DNA of 28,245 nt, taken from assembly GCA_964351745.1 (NCBI GenBank), contig CAYGPI010000026.1, positions 1 through 28,245 of the forward strand, read 5' to 3'. A program made the translations under genes and the position numbers. The notes under the pieces were generated by a model. It was not told where the DNA came from and searched no databases. It saw nothing but the letters and a program-made list of their open reading frames with translations. The stretch is from CAYNJF01 sp964351745 (GTDB lineage: Bacteria; Pseudomonadota; Gammaproteobacteria; Berkiellales; Berkiellaceae). This document shows, piece after piece, positions 1 through 7,862 of this stretch (position 1 is the first letter of the stretch; the number at the start of each line of letters is the position of its first letter).

Positions 1-1431
1 ATTGAAAGTCACCGTGAAGAGTACCAATTTGAGAGAAATCAAGCGTTTAAACAGCTAACTGAGTTAAAGTACAGCTTTCAAAATCAAAAGGACAAATTAG
101 ACCATTTAAATGCAAGGCTTAGTCAGATCCAGCAAGAGATGGATGAGATTCAGACATCCATTGGTGGTTGGCAGGAAGAAATTGATGCTTGTCGAGCTAC
201 TGTTTCTGTATCTATCGAGCAAATGTCTGCTTTGTCTGATAAACGTAGTGAGCTAGAAGTTTCAAAGGGCTTTATCAAAGAATCTGTTGCACAAGCCAAA
301 GAAAGCAGTGAGCAATCTAAGACGAGGCAACATGAGCTGGCTTTGACAGCAAGCCGTGTTGAGACAGAGCTACAATCGAAGCTTGGCAATATTTCTAGAT
401 TCGAAGGTCAAATAGAGCATCTTGAACAACGATTGCGTCAAATTCAGCAGCAACAAGTTCAAAATGAATCACCTATTGAAGGGTTTAAAGCTGAGTTGGA
501 ATCATTGATTGAGCAAAGATTAGAGGTTGAAGAATCACTAAATCAAGCTCGTGATCAAGTGACAGGCATTGAAAATGAGATGCGTGAACTAGATCAGGCT
601 CGCCACAAAATCGCTAGTACCTTAGAAGGCAATCGTGAGCGCCTAGAGGGAAATAGAATGAAGTGGCAGGCTTTGACGGTGCGCCGCGAAACAGCTGTTG
701 AAAAACTGAATGAGACGGATTTCCAGCTAAAAGATTTACTTGAGAATATGCCAGAAGATGCTGATGAAGATACTTGGGTAAAAGATCTAGAGCGGGTACG
801 TGTCCAAATCAACCGATTAGGGGCTATTAATCTCGCGGCTATCGAAGAATATGCTCAACAAAATGAGCGAAAAGTTTATCTCGACAGTCAGGATAAAGAC
901 TTAAATGAGGCTCTATCTACTTTGGAGCAAGCCATTGCTAAAATAGATAGGGAAACTAAGCATCGATTTAAAGAAACTTTTGATAAAATAAACAAAAATT
1001 TCCAAGATTTATTCCCAAGACTGTTTGGTGGAGGGCATGCAACCCTTTCATTAACCTCCGACGATCTGCTTGAAACGGGCATGACCGTGATTGCGCGGCC
1101 TCCCGGCAAGAAAAACACAACGATTCATTTGTTAAGTGGTGGAGAAAAGGCCCTTACAGCGGTTTCACTCGTTTTTGCTATTTTTCAACTGAATCCAGCG
1201 CCTTTTTGTATGCTTGATGAGGTTGATGCTCCACTTGATGACTATAATGTAGGTAGATTTTGTCAATTAGTGAAGGAAATGTCTAAAACAGTGCAATTTA
1301 TTTATATTAGTCATAACAAAATTGCGATTGAAATGGCAGATCAGCTTCAGGGTGTTACGATGAAAGAGCCAGGAGTATCACGAATAGTCACGGTGGATGT
1401 GGAAAAAGCTACAGCATTGGCTGAAGCTTAA
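1..1431 (+). CDS. smc: Chromosome partition protein SMC, C-terminal part (5' end outside the window)
   Basis: SMC is the ATPase of the bacterial condensin that compacts and segregates the chromosome. The frame is open from base 1, so the gene starts upstream and only about 476 C-terminal codons are present. The first roughly 300 residues are charged, heptad-like sequence rich in Gln, Glu and Lys, which is the returning arm of the antiparallel coiled coil. The C-terminal ATPase lobe follows: FGGGHATL near 1024, the ABC signature LLSGGEKALTAVSL near 1129-1170, and the Walker B/D-loop stretch CMLDEVDAPLDD near 1207-1242. A switch-type His is seen in FIYISHNK near 1300. The gene stops 19 nt before the zipA start; smc-zipA-ligA is a familiar gammaproteobacterial order. 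Identity is secure; only the missing N-terminus limits the call. Confidence 0.96.
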   Translation: MESHREEYQFERNQAFKQLTELKYSFQNQKDKLDHLNARLSQIQQEMDEIQTSIGGWQEEIDACRATVSVSIEQMSALSDKRSELEVSKGFIKESVAQAKESSEQSKTRQHELALTASRVETELQSKLGNISRFEGQIEHLEQRLRQIQQQQVQNESPIEGFKAELESLIEQRLEVEESLNQARDQVTGIENEMRELDQARHKIASTLEGNRERLEGNRMKWQALTVRRETAVEKLNETDFQLKDLLENMPEDADEDTWVKDLERVRVQINRLGAINLAAIEEYAQQNERKVYLDSQDKDLNEALSTLEQAIAKIDRETKHRFKETFDKINKNFQDLFPRLFGGGHATLSLTSDDLLETGMTVIARPPGKKNTTIHLLSGGEKALTAVSLVFAIFQLNPAPFCMLDEVDAPLDDYNVGRFCQLVKEMSKTVQFIYISHNKIAIEMADQLQGVTMKEPGVSRIVTVDVEKATALAEA

Positions 1432-1450
1432 AGGATATAAGGAGAAGATT

Positions 1451-2155
1451 ATGGAAGTCGACTTAAGACTCATCTTGTTAGGCCTAGGAGCCTTGGTCAT
1501 CGTGGGTATTTTACTTGATGCGGTTCGCCGCCGTAAGAAAATTCATCGACAAGTTCAAGAATTTGAAGAAACGATTCTTTCCAATAAAAATGCAGGATCA
1601 TCTCAAAATCAGAAATTTTTTGTTGAAGATGATTTTATAGCTGATGTTTCTGAACCGCGTCCGGCTCAAACGGCTCAAGTAACTTCTAGATCTTCTCAAA
1701 CAATTTCTCATGCTGTTGAAATAGTCGCAGTGACAATCATAGCTAATTCAGGACAGAATTTTTCAGGGCGAGCATTAAATGCGTCCATTCAAGCTAATCA
1801 ACTAAAATTTGGTGCCAAAAGAATCTATCATAAGCATCGTGGCGATCAAGTCCAATCAGAAGTTTTGTTTAGTCTAGCTTCGCTCACAGAGCCAGGTTGG
1901 TTTGAGCCAAGCAAAGTGATAATCTCACAATTTAGAGGGTTAATACTCTTTATGGATGTATCGAGTCTTCATGATCCTTTACCGAGCTTTGACAAAATGT
2001 TGGCTGTGGCTAGAAATATGGCCAATACTTTAGGTGGTCAAATTTGTGATGAGTCGCGTAACCCGCTGAATGCGCAAACCATTGAGCACTTAAAAGAGAA
2101 TATTAGAGAAACCCAAAGAAGGCAGTTGGCGCAGGAAAAAACGCTAGATTCTTAA
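1451..2155 (+). CDS. zipA: Cell division protein ZipA
   Basis: ZipA is a bitopic inner-membrane protein that tethers FtsZ to the membrane at the division septum. I place the start at 1451 because AAGGAG lies at 1439-1444 just upstream and the protein then opens MEVDLRLILLGLGALVIVGI, the expected N-terminal membrane anchor. An in-frame ATG at 1397 lies inside smc and would add 18 residues that bury the anchor. The 234-residue product has the anchor (about 3-21), a basic stretch (RRRKKIHR), a short polar linker, and a C-terminal FtsZ-binding domain (about 90-225) with VAVTIIANSGQNFSG and a late DESRNPLNAQTIEHLKENI segment. The linker is short compared with the E. coli protein. It lies between smc and ligA, 4 nt before ligA. 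Confidence 0.92.
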   Translation: MEVDLRLILLGLGALVIVGILLDAVRRRKKIHRQVQEFEETILSNKNAGSSQNQKFFVEDDFIADVSEPRPAQTAQVTSRSSQTISHAVEIVAVTIIANSGQNFSGRALNASIQANQLKFGAKRIYHKHRGDQVQSEVLFSLASLTEPGWFEPSKVIISQFRGLILFMDVSSLHDPLPSFDKMLAVARNMANTLGGQICDESRNPLNAQTIEHLKENIRETQRRQLAQEKTLDS

Positions 2156-2159
2156 AAAT

Positions 2160-4157
2160 ATGAGTGTACCTAAAAAAATTCAAAATGAAGTTGAAGCATT
2201 AAGACGTGATATAGAGGGGCATAATCGAGATTATTACATTTCTGATGCCCCAACAATCCCTGACAGTGAGTATGATAGATTATTTCAACAGTTAGTAGCT
2301 TTGGAAGCAAAATATCCAGAGCTCGCATCTCCCATATCACCGACTCAAAGAGTTGGAGCAAAGCCTTTAAGTTCGTTTTCACAAATAACGCATCGTGCGC
2401 CGATGTTATCACTCGATAACGCCTTTTCTGACGAGCAACTGGCCCATTTTTGTCAGCGAGTTTTTGATGGTTTGGGTCAGCGGGAGGTATCTTTTGCTCT
2501 AGAGCCAAAATTTGATGGTTGTGCTGTGAGTTTGTTTTATAAAAATGGTGTGTTGCAGTATGGCGCTACTCGCGGGGACGGTCAAACCGGCGAAGATATT
2601 ACCCATAATGTTAAAACAATTCGAAGTATTCCATTGAAACTGGAGCCTGGTGCTCCTAGTGAGTTAGAAGTTCGTGGTGAAATCTACATGCCATTAAAGA
2701 GCTTCAATCAGTTAAATAAAGAAGCTTTGGCTAATGGCACTAAAACCTTTGTTAATCCAAGAAATGCAGCTAGTGGCACTTTACGTCAACTTGATCCAAA
2801 AATAACCGCCTCGCGTGCGTTAGAGTTTTACAGTTATTCTGCGATAATACCTAAGCAATTACAGCCTAAGACTCATAGTGAGCTGCTGGTGAACTTAAAA
2901 ACGTGGGGAATGAGGGTTTGTGATTTAATCAAACAAGTTTCCGATGTTGAAGGTATCAAAAATTTTTATCAAACCTTAATGAAGAAACGCGATGGGTTGC
3001 CCTATGAAATTGATGGTTTAGTGATAAAAGTTGATCACTTTGAAGCACAGGAAAAACTTGGTTTTGTGTCTAGGGCTCCTAGGTGGGCCATTGCTTATAA
3101 ATTTCCTGCTCAAGAAAAAATGACTCGTTTACTAAGTGTTGACTTTCAAGTTGGACGTACAGGTGCCTTAACACCGGTGGCTCGCTTAGAGCCAGTTTTT
3201 GTGGGCGGGGTGACTGTCAGTAATGCAACTCTACATAATATGGATGAAATTGCACGCCAGGATATAAGAGTTTTAGATACGGTCATTGTAAGCCGTGCTG
3301 GCGATGTCATTCCAAAAGTCATGGCGACAGTCTTGAGCAAAAGGCCGAAGAACGCGAAACGAATATTAGCACCAACTCAATGTCCTGTTTGTGGATCCGA
3401 TGTTGAGCAAGAAGAAACGCTAGCGGCCATCCGTTGTACAGGGGGATTATATTGCTCGGCTCAAGTTGTTGAAGCCATGAAGCATTTTGTTTCAAGAAAG
3501 GCTATGGATATTGATGGATTAGGCTCAAAGCTCATAGAGGTCTTGGTAGAAAATAAGATTATAGATACTGTCGCGGACTTGTATCATCTTAAGCCTGAAG
3601 ATTTGAATCAGTTAGAGCGCATGGGTGAGAAATCTGCTGCAAAAGTGATAAAAGCGATAGATAAGAGCAGAGAAACGACACTTAATAGATTTATTTATGC
3701 CTTAGGGATCCGTGAAGTTGGAGAGGCCACAGCTAGAAGTTTAGCAACTCATTTTAACGATCTAGATGCCATCATGCAAGCTGAGCAAGATAGTTTAGTT
3801 CTAATTTCAGATATTGGTCCCATCGTAGCATCGCATATTTATCAGTTTTTTAAGCAAAGTCATAATCTAGAAGTGATAAGATCCTTATTAAAAGCTGGTA
3901 TTCATTGGCCGCAGAATGCAACAAAGTCAGATCAGTCGTTGGAAGGTAAAGTTTTCGTAATAACCGGTACTTTAAGTATGCCAAGAGATGAATTAAAAGC
4001 TCAGCTTCTAGAAAGAGGTGCCAAAGTTTCAGGCTCTGTTTCAAGTAAAACCACAGCACTCATTGCTGGAGACAAAGCAGGTAGTAAGTTGAAAAAGGCT
4101 CAAGACCTAGGTGTTGCTGTTATCCAGGAATCTGAGATCAACGATTTGCTATCCTGA
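2160..4157 (+). CDS. ligA: NAD-dependent DNA ligase LigA
   Basis: This enzyme seals nicks in duplex DNA using NAD+, mainly in Okazaki fragment joining and repair. The 665 residues match the usual length of about 670. In order: the N-terminal Ia region (HNRDYYISDAPTIPDSEYD, about 21-39) that binds NMN; the adenylation domain with the KFDG motif (adenylated Lys117) and the RGDG segment; the OB fold; a four-cysteine zinc finger (CPVCGSD, later RCTGGLYC); helix-hairpin-helix repeats (for example ALGIREVGEATARSLATHF); and a C-terminal BRCT domain starting near LEGKVFVITGTL. All key residues are present. It starts 4 nt after zipA, so the two are probably co-transcribed. No frameshift or unusual feature is visible. 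Confidence 0.97.
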   Translation: MSVPKKIQNEVEALRRDIEGHNRDYYISDAPTIPDSEYDRLFQQLVALEAKYPELASPISPTQRVGAKPLSSFSQITHRAPMLSLDNAFSDEQLAHFCQRVFDGLGQREVSFALEPKFDGCAVSLFYKNGVLQYGATRGDGQTGEDITHNVKTIRSIPLKLEPGAPSELEVRGEIYMPLKSFNQLNKEALANGTKTFVNPRNAASGTLRQLDPKITASRALEFYSYSAIIPKQLQPKTHSELLVNLKTWGMRVCDLIKQVSDVEGIKNFYQTLMKKRDGLPYEIDGLVIKVDHFEAQEKLGFVSRAPRWAIAYKFPAQEKMTRLLSVDFQVGRTGALTPVARLEPVFVGGVTVSNATLHNMDEIARQDIRVLDTVIVSRAGDVIPKVMATVLSKRPKNAKRILAPTQCPVCGSDVEQEETLAAIRCTGGLYCSAQVVEAMKHFVSRKAMDIDGLGSKLIEVLVENKIIDTVADLYHLKPEDLNQLERMGEKSAAKVIKAIDKSRETTLNRFIYALGIREVGEATARSLATHFNDLDAIMQAEQDSLVLISDIGPIVASHIYQFFKQSHNLEVIRSLLKAGIHWPQNATKSDQSLEGKVFVITGTLSMPRDELKAQLLERGAKVSGSVSSKTTALIAGDKAGSKLKKAQDLGVAVIQESEINDLLS

Positions 4158-4164
4158 TTTTAAG

Positions 4165-4186
4165 TTCTCTTTATCGTTTAAGAGAA
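4165..4186. terminator. Weak hairpin between convergent ligA and lipoprotein gene
   Basis: TTCTCTT (4165-4171) and AAGAGAA (4180-4186) form a 7-bp stem with an 8-nt loop, just after the ligA stop and ahead of the end of the convergent lipoprotein gene. The stem is A/T-rich and no clean T-run follows on either strand, so terminator function is only a guess from position. Confidence 0.2.
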
Positions 4187-4193
4187 GATCTAT

Positions 4194-4901
4194 CTATTCA
4201 ATAGGGCAAGAAATACAAAAAGTTATCTCGTCATCTTGGATAGCTAATAGATGTATTTTCTTCTCGTCCACCAGAAAATCTTTTTGGCTACTTGGGATGG
4301 AGATCTTCTTTGTGTGAGCGGATTTAGTTTGTATTAATTCTATTTTATTGTCCTGGATCGCTACCAGTTGAAGCGAATCTCCTTCTGTCGATTTCGCAAG
4401 ATCAAGAATTTTCACTTTCTTATATTGAGTTTTTTTAGGTAGATCATAAGTGTATTCTAGATTGCCTGAAATAGCATAGGCTTGAGCGACACCATCATTA
4501 GCTTTAATCTTTATCCCTTGCTCTTTTGATTTTTTCATGAGCTTTTGAGCGAGAGATTTTTTTGAAGAAGGAATTTCTTGAGCTTTGTAGTAGTCATAGC
4601 CATTGTGGCTTGCTGTTTTAAGTAAATTTTGTGCGGAGATCTCAATATTTGGAACCATGAAGTTTTTTGATTTAATAGATAATGGAGCAAGAAGTTTTAA
4701 GGCGTCATATTCGCACTGGTCTGATTGACGATATAAATATTCTCCAGTTTTAACGTTACCTTGGGAGGTGGTTTTTAGCTGATAAAAATTAGTTTGCTCT
4801 TCATGCTTAATATGGGGTTGGCTAGTTGCTTTATGATGAGAGCTACAGCCCGCAAGAGTCAAAGATAATAACATGACTGAAGTTTTTACTACGATATTCA
4901 T
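4194..4901 (-). CDS. Putative lipoprotein of unknown function
   Basis: I do not recognise this 235-residue protein. Its N-terminus is a clear type II signal peptide: basic start, hydrophobic core and the lipobox LTLAGC with Cys19 as the lipidation site, followed by SSHHK. It should therefore be exported and anchored in a membrane. The Ser residues at +2 and +3 favour the outer membrane by the usual Lol rule. The mature part is Lys/Ser/Gln-rich. Near the C-terminus two similar strand-like segments occur in tandem, VAIQDNKIELIQ and LAIQDDEITFCI, suggesting a small repeated beta unit. Two cysteines close the protein (FCISCPIE). No catalytic motif is seen. It is convergent with ligA, and its upstream region holds a possible leader terminator. 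No strong ribosome site precedes the ATG. Confidence 0.72.
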   Translation of the reverse strand: MNIVVKTSVMLLSLTLAGCSSHHKATSQPHIKHEEQTNFYQLKTTSQGNVKTGEYLYRQSDQCEYDALKLLAPLSIKSKNFMVPNIEISAQNLLKTASHNGYDYYKAQEIPSSKKSLAQKLMKKSKEQGIKIKANDGVAQAYAISGNLEYTYDLPKKTQYKKVKILDLAKSTEGDSLQLVAIQDNKIELIQTKSAHTKKISIPSSQKDFLVDEKKIHLLAIQDDEITFCISCPIE

Positions 4902-4995
4902 TCACTTAAATGCCATTCATCCAGAAAAAGCTCTATAGCGATACTACCAGTCGTTGAAAAAATTATCAATGATTAGCCAATAAAACCACATGACT

Positions 4996-5019
4996 AAAAA
5001 AAGACTTAGTGTAAGTCTT
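4996..5019 (-). terminator. Intrinsic-terminator-like hairpin on the minus strand
   Basis: Read on the minus strand, AAGACTTA and TAAGTCTT form a perfect 8-bp stem with a 3-nt loop, followed directly by five more T residues. This is the layout of a rho-independent terminator, although the stem has only two G-C pairs. It sits about 95 nt upstream of the lipoprotein start and has no complete gene upstream of it on its own strand, which is why a small RNA or attenuator is suggested. Confidence 0.5.
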
Positions 5020-5168
5020 GCTCGTCATCTGGATAGGGTTAAGCCTTTGTTATCGCTTGATGGTTAAAAGCATAGAATGGGCAATTAAGCTGCTTAGTAA
5101 GCTCAAAATCTAGACATATATCATCAAATCATATGAGTTATAAGATCAAAAAAAAGTAATTATGATAA
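4996..5168 (-). ncRNA. Candidate small RNA or attenuated 5' leader of the lipoprotein gene
   Basis: A minus-strand promoter-like pair at 5175-5202 and an intrinsic-terminator-like hairpin ending near 4996 bracket about 170 nt with no open reading frame longer than a few codons. Two readings fit. It may be a free small RNA, or it may be the 5' leader of the lipoprotein gene at 4901, with read-through of the terminator controlling expression. The leader also contains GCTTA-C-TAAGC-type self-complementary sequence that could compete with the terminator stem. The transcript itself is inference. This element fills most of the 319-nt gap at 4902-5220. Confidence 0.35.
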
Positions 5169-5190
5169 CATTGTAGTATATAGGTAGAAT
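5162..5190 (+). promoter_or_regulatory. Plus-strand sigma-70-like promoter for the EEP-domain gene
   Basis: ATGATA (5162-5167, four of six to the -35 consensus) and TAGAAT (5185-5190, five of six to the -10 consensus) are spaced by 17 nt, about 30 nt before the ATG at 5221. It overlaps the minus-strand promoter candidate. Support is positional and by consensus only. Confidence 0.33.
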
Positions 5191-5202
5191 AATTTGTGTA
5201 AA
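5175..5202 (-). promoter_or_regulatory. Minus-strand sigma-70-like promoter
   Basis: On the minus strand, TTTACA (5202-5197, five of six to consensus) and TATACT (5180-5175, five of six) are separated by 16 nt. Transcription would begin near 5168 and run toward the hairpin at 4996-5019 and the lipoprotein gene. It overlaps a plus-strand promoter-like pair, so the two directions could interfere. The A+T richness of the region raises the chance of a false match. Confidence 0.4.
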
Positions 5203-5220
5203 TACATGTGAATTGAGGAT

Positions 5221-7647
5221 ATGAAGTGCATGCTTAAATTTAAGAAGGCTATTAAAAGATTGCTTAAGGAGCATAATAATCCTCAGATAAAATCTGGTTC
5301 ACCAATCCAACATAATTCGGCACTTAGCCAGCGGAAGGTTGCAGAGCCAATAAGCTCTACAGCTAAAATCTCACCTGTGACGCTTGCAATACTTACGTGG
5401 AATATGGGCGGTGATAAAGCCCAAGCATTGATGGTTGAGGATATCTACCGTAACTTAGATAAAGCTCCGGGTACCGATTTAACGCCTACGGTCATATCTA
5501 TTAATACCCAAGAGGAAATGGCTGGTGAAGGAGAGCGCCTACAAGATTTACTTTTGGTTAGGCTCAATAAAGGTTTGGCACCAGGGGAGCAATATGTATT
5601 AGTTGAAACTAAAGAGCCACAGTGGCACACCTCTACGGCTGGTGCAAAAGGATTAGCAAGTTACGCTCAAAGAAAGTACACCGATGCTCATCGAGTCAGT
5701 GCTGCCATGTTCGTTAAGAAGCCTTATGCCGTTAAGGATGCTAGAGCAACAATACAATATGAACCTGAAAAAGTAGCTAACGGAAAAAAGGGCAATAAAT
5801 CAATTATTACAATTGAGGCGAAAATCACTTTAAACAACGAGGATGTTTTAACAGTGCATGGATCAGGATGCCATCTTGATTCCCACAGCGAGCAAAAAAG
5901 ACGAGCTCATGCTGGTGCTTTTGCCAAAAGCCAAGGACTAACTGGGCATATGAAGACCTTTGAGCAAATAGTTGAAGAAGCTTCAGTTGTGCGCTTGTTC
6001 TCTGGAGATATTAATGAAAGAAATTTGTTGTATAAAGATGGGCATACAAGTGACCCAGCTGATCAAATTGCTTTAGCCAATCAAGGATTTGATCTCGAAA
6101 AGAATCCTACTATTTCTGTCACAGACGGTATGCTAACAGACGCTCATCAAAGTGCTAGCGTTAGTGATGAAACTGGTAAACAAACGCTAAGAGGCACGTA
6201 TGGCATGCAGGATAAAAAGGGCAAAACCATGGATAGCTCTGGTGTTAAGGAGAGAAAAGAATTCAGGCATTACCTTGAAGGTGGCTATGGGCAGGTAACA
6301 AGGCTCAATAGGGCGAGAGGTGGATTTTTAGATAGGGTAGCCATAAGCACAGGCTTAGATGTTGTCTCTGAAAACTATACAACGAAGATTGAAGCCAAGC
6401 ATGTTGATTTAGAGAAGGGAAGATTTGGAGCTTCTAAAGCTGATCACTGTGTTGTGACTAGAAATTTTTCCATGAATCCACCAGATTCTTCACCCGCAGG
6501 TCAAAGAAAGGCTGTGCAAGCCTATATACAAAATAGGCTGCTCATCAAAACTTATGAAAATCAAATTAAACAATTAATAGATCTGAAAGATTGTAACACG
6601 CTAGAGGAACTTGTAACAAAAGCTAAAGAGCAGCATTTGATGGACTCTTCCTTGACGCAAATCGAGTATTTAGAAAAAATAGCATTTGGACCACGAACGC
6701 CAGATAATCTTGAAGTGCTTATGCACAGGATAAAAAACGGCTCTTCATATCAATTTGAGTCTGAAAAATTCCTAGAAATTTTGAAAGAGAATTTGGATCG
6801 GCAGATCACAGAAAAAGAAAGTATTCTTGAGGGGTTAAAAGGTGCCTCAAAAGACTTAGAATCAAATTCGTTTGATGAGGGACAATTAACATCTTTGTTT
6901 AATCGTGTTTCTTTAGTCAATGAACTAAAAAGTTCAATGCAAGAAGTGATAGGCTTGGATCCTCAGACTATGTCAGATCAGAAAAGGGCTGATTTTGAGC
7001 AATATGCTTCAAAGCTTGTTGACATGGCTTATGCAAAGGCTCTTAATCTTCCTGAAGCTGCTTCAGATTATAATCAAGAGATGAGAGATGATTTCACAAA
7101 GTTTTTGAGTGAGCATAAAGATCAGAATGATAAGCTAAAGAGCCTTGAAACATTCATCAAACTGAAACAGGACGCTCACTTATTATTGAGGTTAAACTTT
7201 GCTAATCAGCCCACTCAAGCGAAAGCAAAAACTGTTGATAAGAACGTTGAACAATCTACCACCCGGGTGCGTGGACGGGCTAAAGATAATAGGTCAGGAT
7301 TACAGAATTATTCCACTTTAAAATCAAAAACACAAGCTCAGTTTTCGGCTAAAAATTTACTCGTCAGTAAGCTCGGTATAGATAAGGATCAAATAATGCA
7401 TTGGACGTTAAGAGGGGGCGATAACAAGCAAATTGTATCGCCTTTGCTAACTCATGATGCTGCAAAAAGCCTGCTATTGGAACATGAAATGGATGACTCG
7501 CTAAAGTCCGATGCTCTTGATGGCTTAATCGTAGAGTCAAGAAGTCACCCAGGGCAATACCGAGTTGTTTTAGATAGGCAGAAAGTAGAAATTCTTCAGG
7601 ATAGGGAAAAACCTGCGCATGCATCGCCTAGAAGAGGTCTGGACTAG
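5221..7647 (+). CDS. EEP-superfamily phosphatase/nuclease-like protein, candidate secreted effector
   Basis: The 808-residue protein carries the ordered active-site motifs of the endonuclease/exonuclease/phosphatase fold. These are TWNMGG (Asn61), INTQEEM (metal-binding Glu98), GSGCHLDSH (His218), FSGDINER (Asp263, Asn265), GFLDRVAIS (Asp371, Arg372) and KADHCVV (Asp408, His409). The spacing and wording resemble inositol-polyphosphate 5-phosphatases, but the substrate could instead be a sphingolipid or nucleic acid. The catalytic region spans about 55-420. Residues about 430-808 are helix-rich, charged and unassigned. There is no Sec signal peptide. Such architecture in a bacterium, as a lone gene with its own promoter region, suggests a translocated effector; that is inference. 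GAGG (5215-5218) is only 2 nt from ATG 5221 but 11 nt from an in-frame ATG at 5230, so the true start may be three codons later. Confidence 0.75.
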   Translation: MKCMLKFKKAIKRLLKEHNNPQIKSGSPIQHNSALSQRKVAEPISSTAKISPVTLAILTWNMGGDKAQALMVEDIYRNLDKAPGTDLTPTVISINTQEEMAGEGERLQDLLLVRLNKGLAPGEQYVLVETKEPQWHTSTAGAKGLASYAQRKYTDAHRVSAAMFVKKPYAVKDARATIQYEPEKVANGKKGNKSIITIEAKITLNNEDVLTVHGSGCHLDSHSEQKRRAHAGAFAKSQGLTGHMKTFEQIVEEASVVRLFSGDINERNLLYKDGHTSDPADQIALANQGFDLEKNPTISVTDGMLTDAHQSASVSDETGKQTLRGTYGMQDKKGKTMDSSGVKERKEFRHYLEGGYGQVTRLNRARGGFLDRVAISTGLDVVSENYTTKIEAKHVDLEKGRFGASKADHCVVTRNFSMNPPDSSPAGQRKAVQAYIQNRLLIKTYENQIKQLIDLKDCNTLEELVTKAKEQHLMDSSLTQIEYLEKIAFGPRTPDNLEVLMHRIKNGSSYQFESEKFLEILKENLDRQITEKESILEGLKGASKDLESNSFDEGQLTSLFNRVSLVNELKSSMQEVIGLDPQTMSDQKRADFEQYASKLVDMAYAKALNLPEAASDYNQEMRDDFTKFLSEHKDQNDKLKSLETFIKLKQDAHLLLRLNFANQPTQAKAKTVDKNVEQSTTRVRGRAKDNRSGLQNYSTLKSKTQAQFSAKNLLVSKLGIDKDQIMHWTLRGGDNKQIVSPLLTHDAAKSLLLEHEMDDSLKSDALDGLIVESRSHPGQYRVVLDRQKVEILQDREKPAHASPRRGLD

Positions 7648-7749
7648 TTGATCTATGTAGAAATTAGCTGTCGACATGCTTGTCAAATAAATATTATCTA
7701 GAATGATTTCCATCAAATTCTTAAAAGACCACAGTGAATGAGCACTGCA

Positions 7750-7788
7750 AGAGCTAGTCCTTCTTAAAGTCAATGATAGCTCTATTTT
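7750..7788 (+). terminator. Possible terminator after the EEP-domain gene
   Basis: AGAGCTA (7750-7756) pairs perfectly with TAGCTCT (7777-7783), and the second arm is followed by ATTTTAT. The 20-nt loop is long for an intrinsic terminator, and the site lies about 100 nt after the stop at 7647. The call is tentative. Confidence 0.35.
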
Positions 7789-7862
7789 ATCGCAAGGCGC
7801 TTTTGATTCGCCTATCATACCTCGATAGGTGATTATGACTAAGTCTTGGGATAAGAGCGGTA

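Noticed and set aside
1397..1450. Upstream in-frame ATG for zipA at 1397
   Set aside because: It lies within smc, lacks a ribosome site, and would place 18 polar residues before the membrane anchor. ATG 1451 has AAGGAG and starts the anchor.
7811..7831. Inverted repeat CCTATC/GATAGG as a terminator for the EEP gene or the PaaK-like gene
   Set aside because: The stem is short and no T-run follows on either strand; the hairpin at 7750-7783 is better placed.
7648..7862. Possible small gene in the gap before the PaaK-like gene
   Set aside because: Only short frames without ribosome sites or recognisable sequence were seen.
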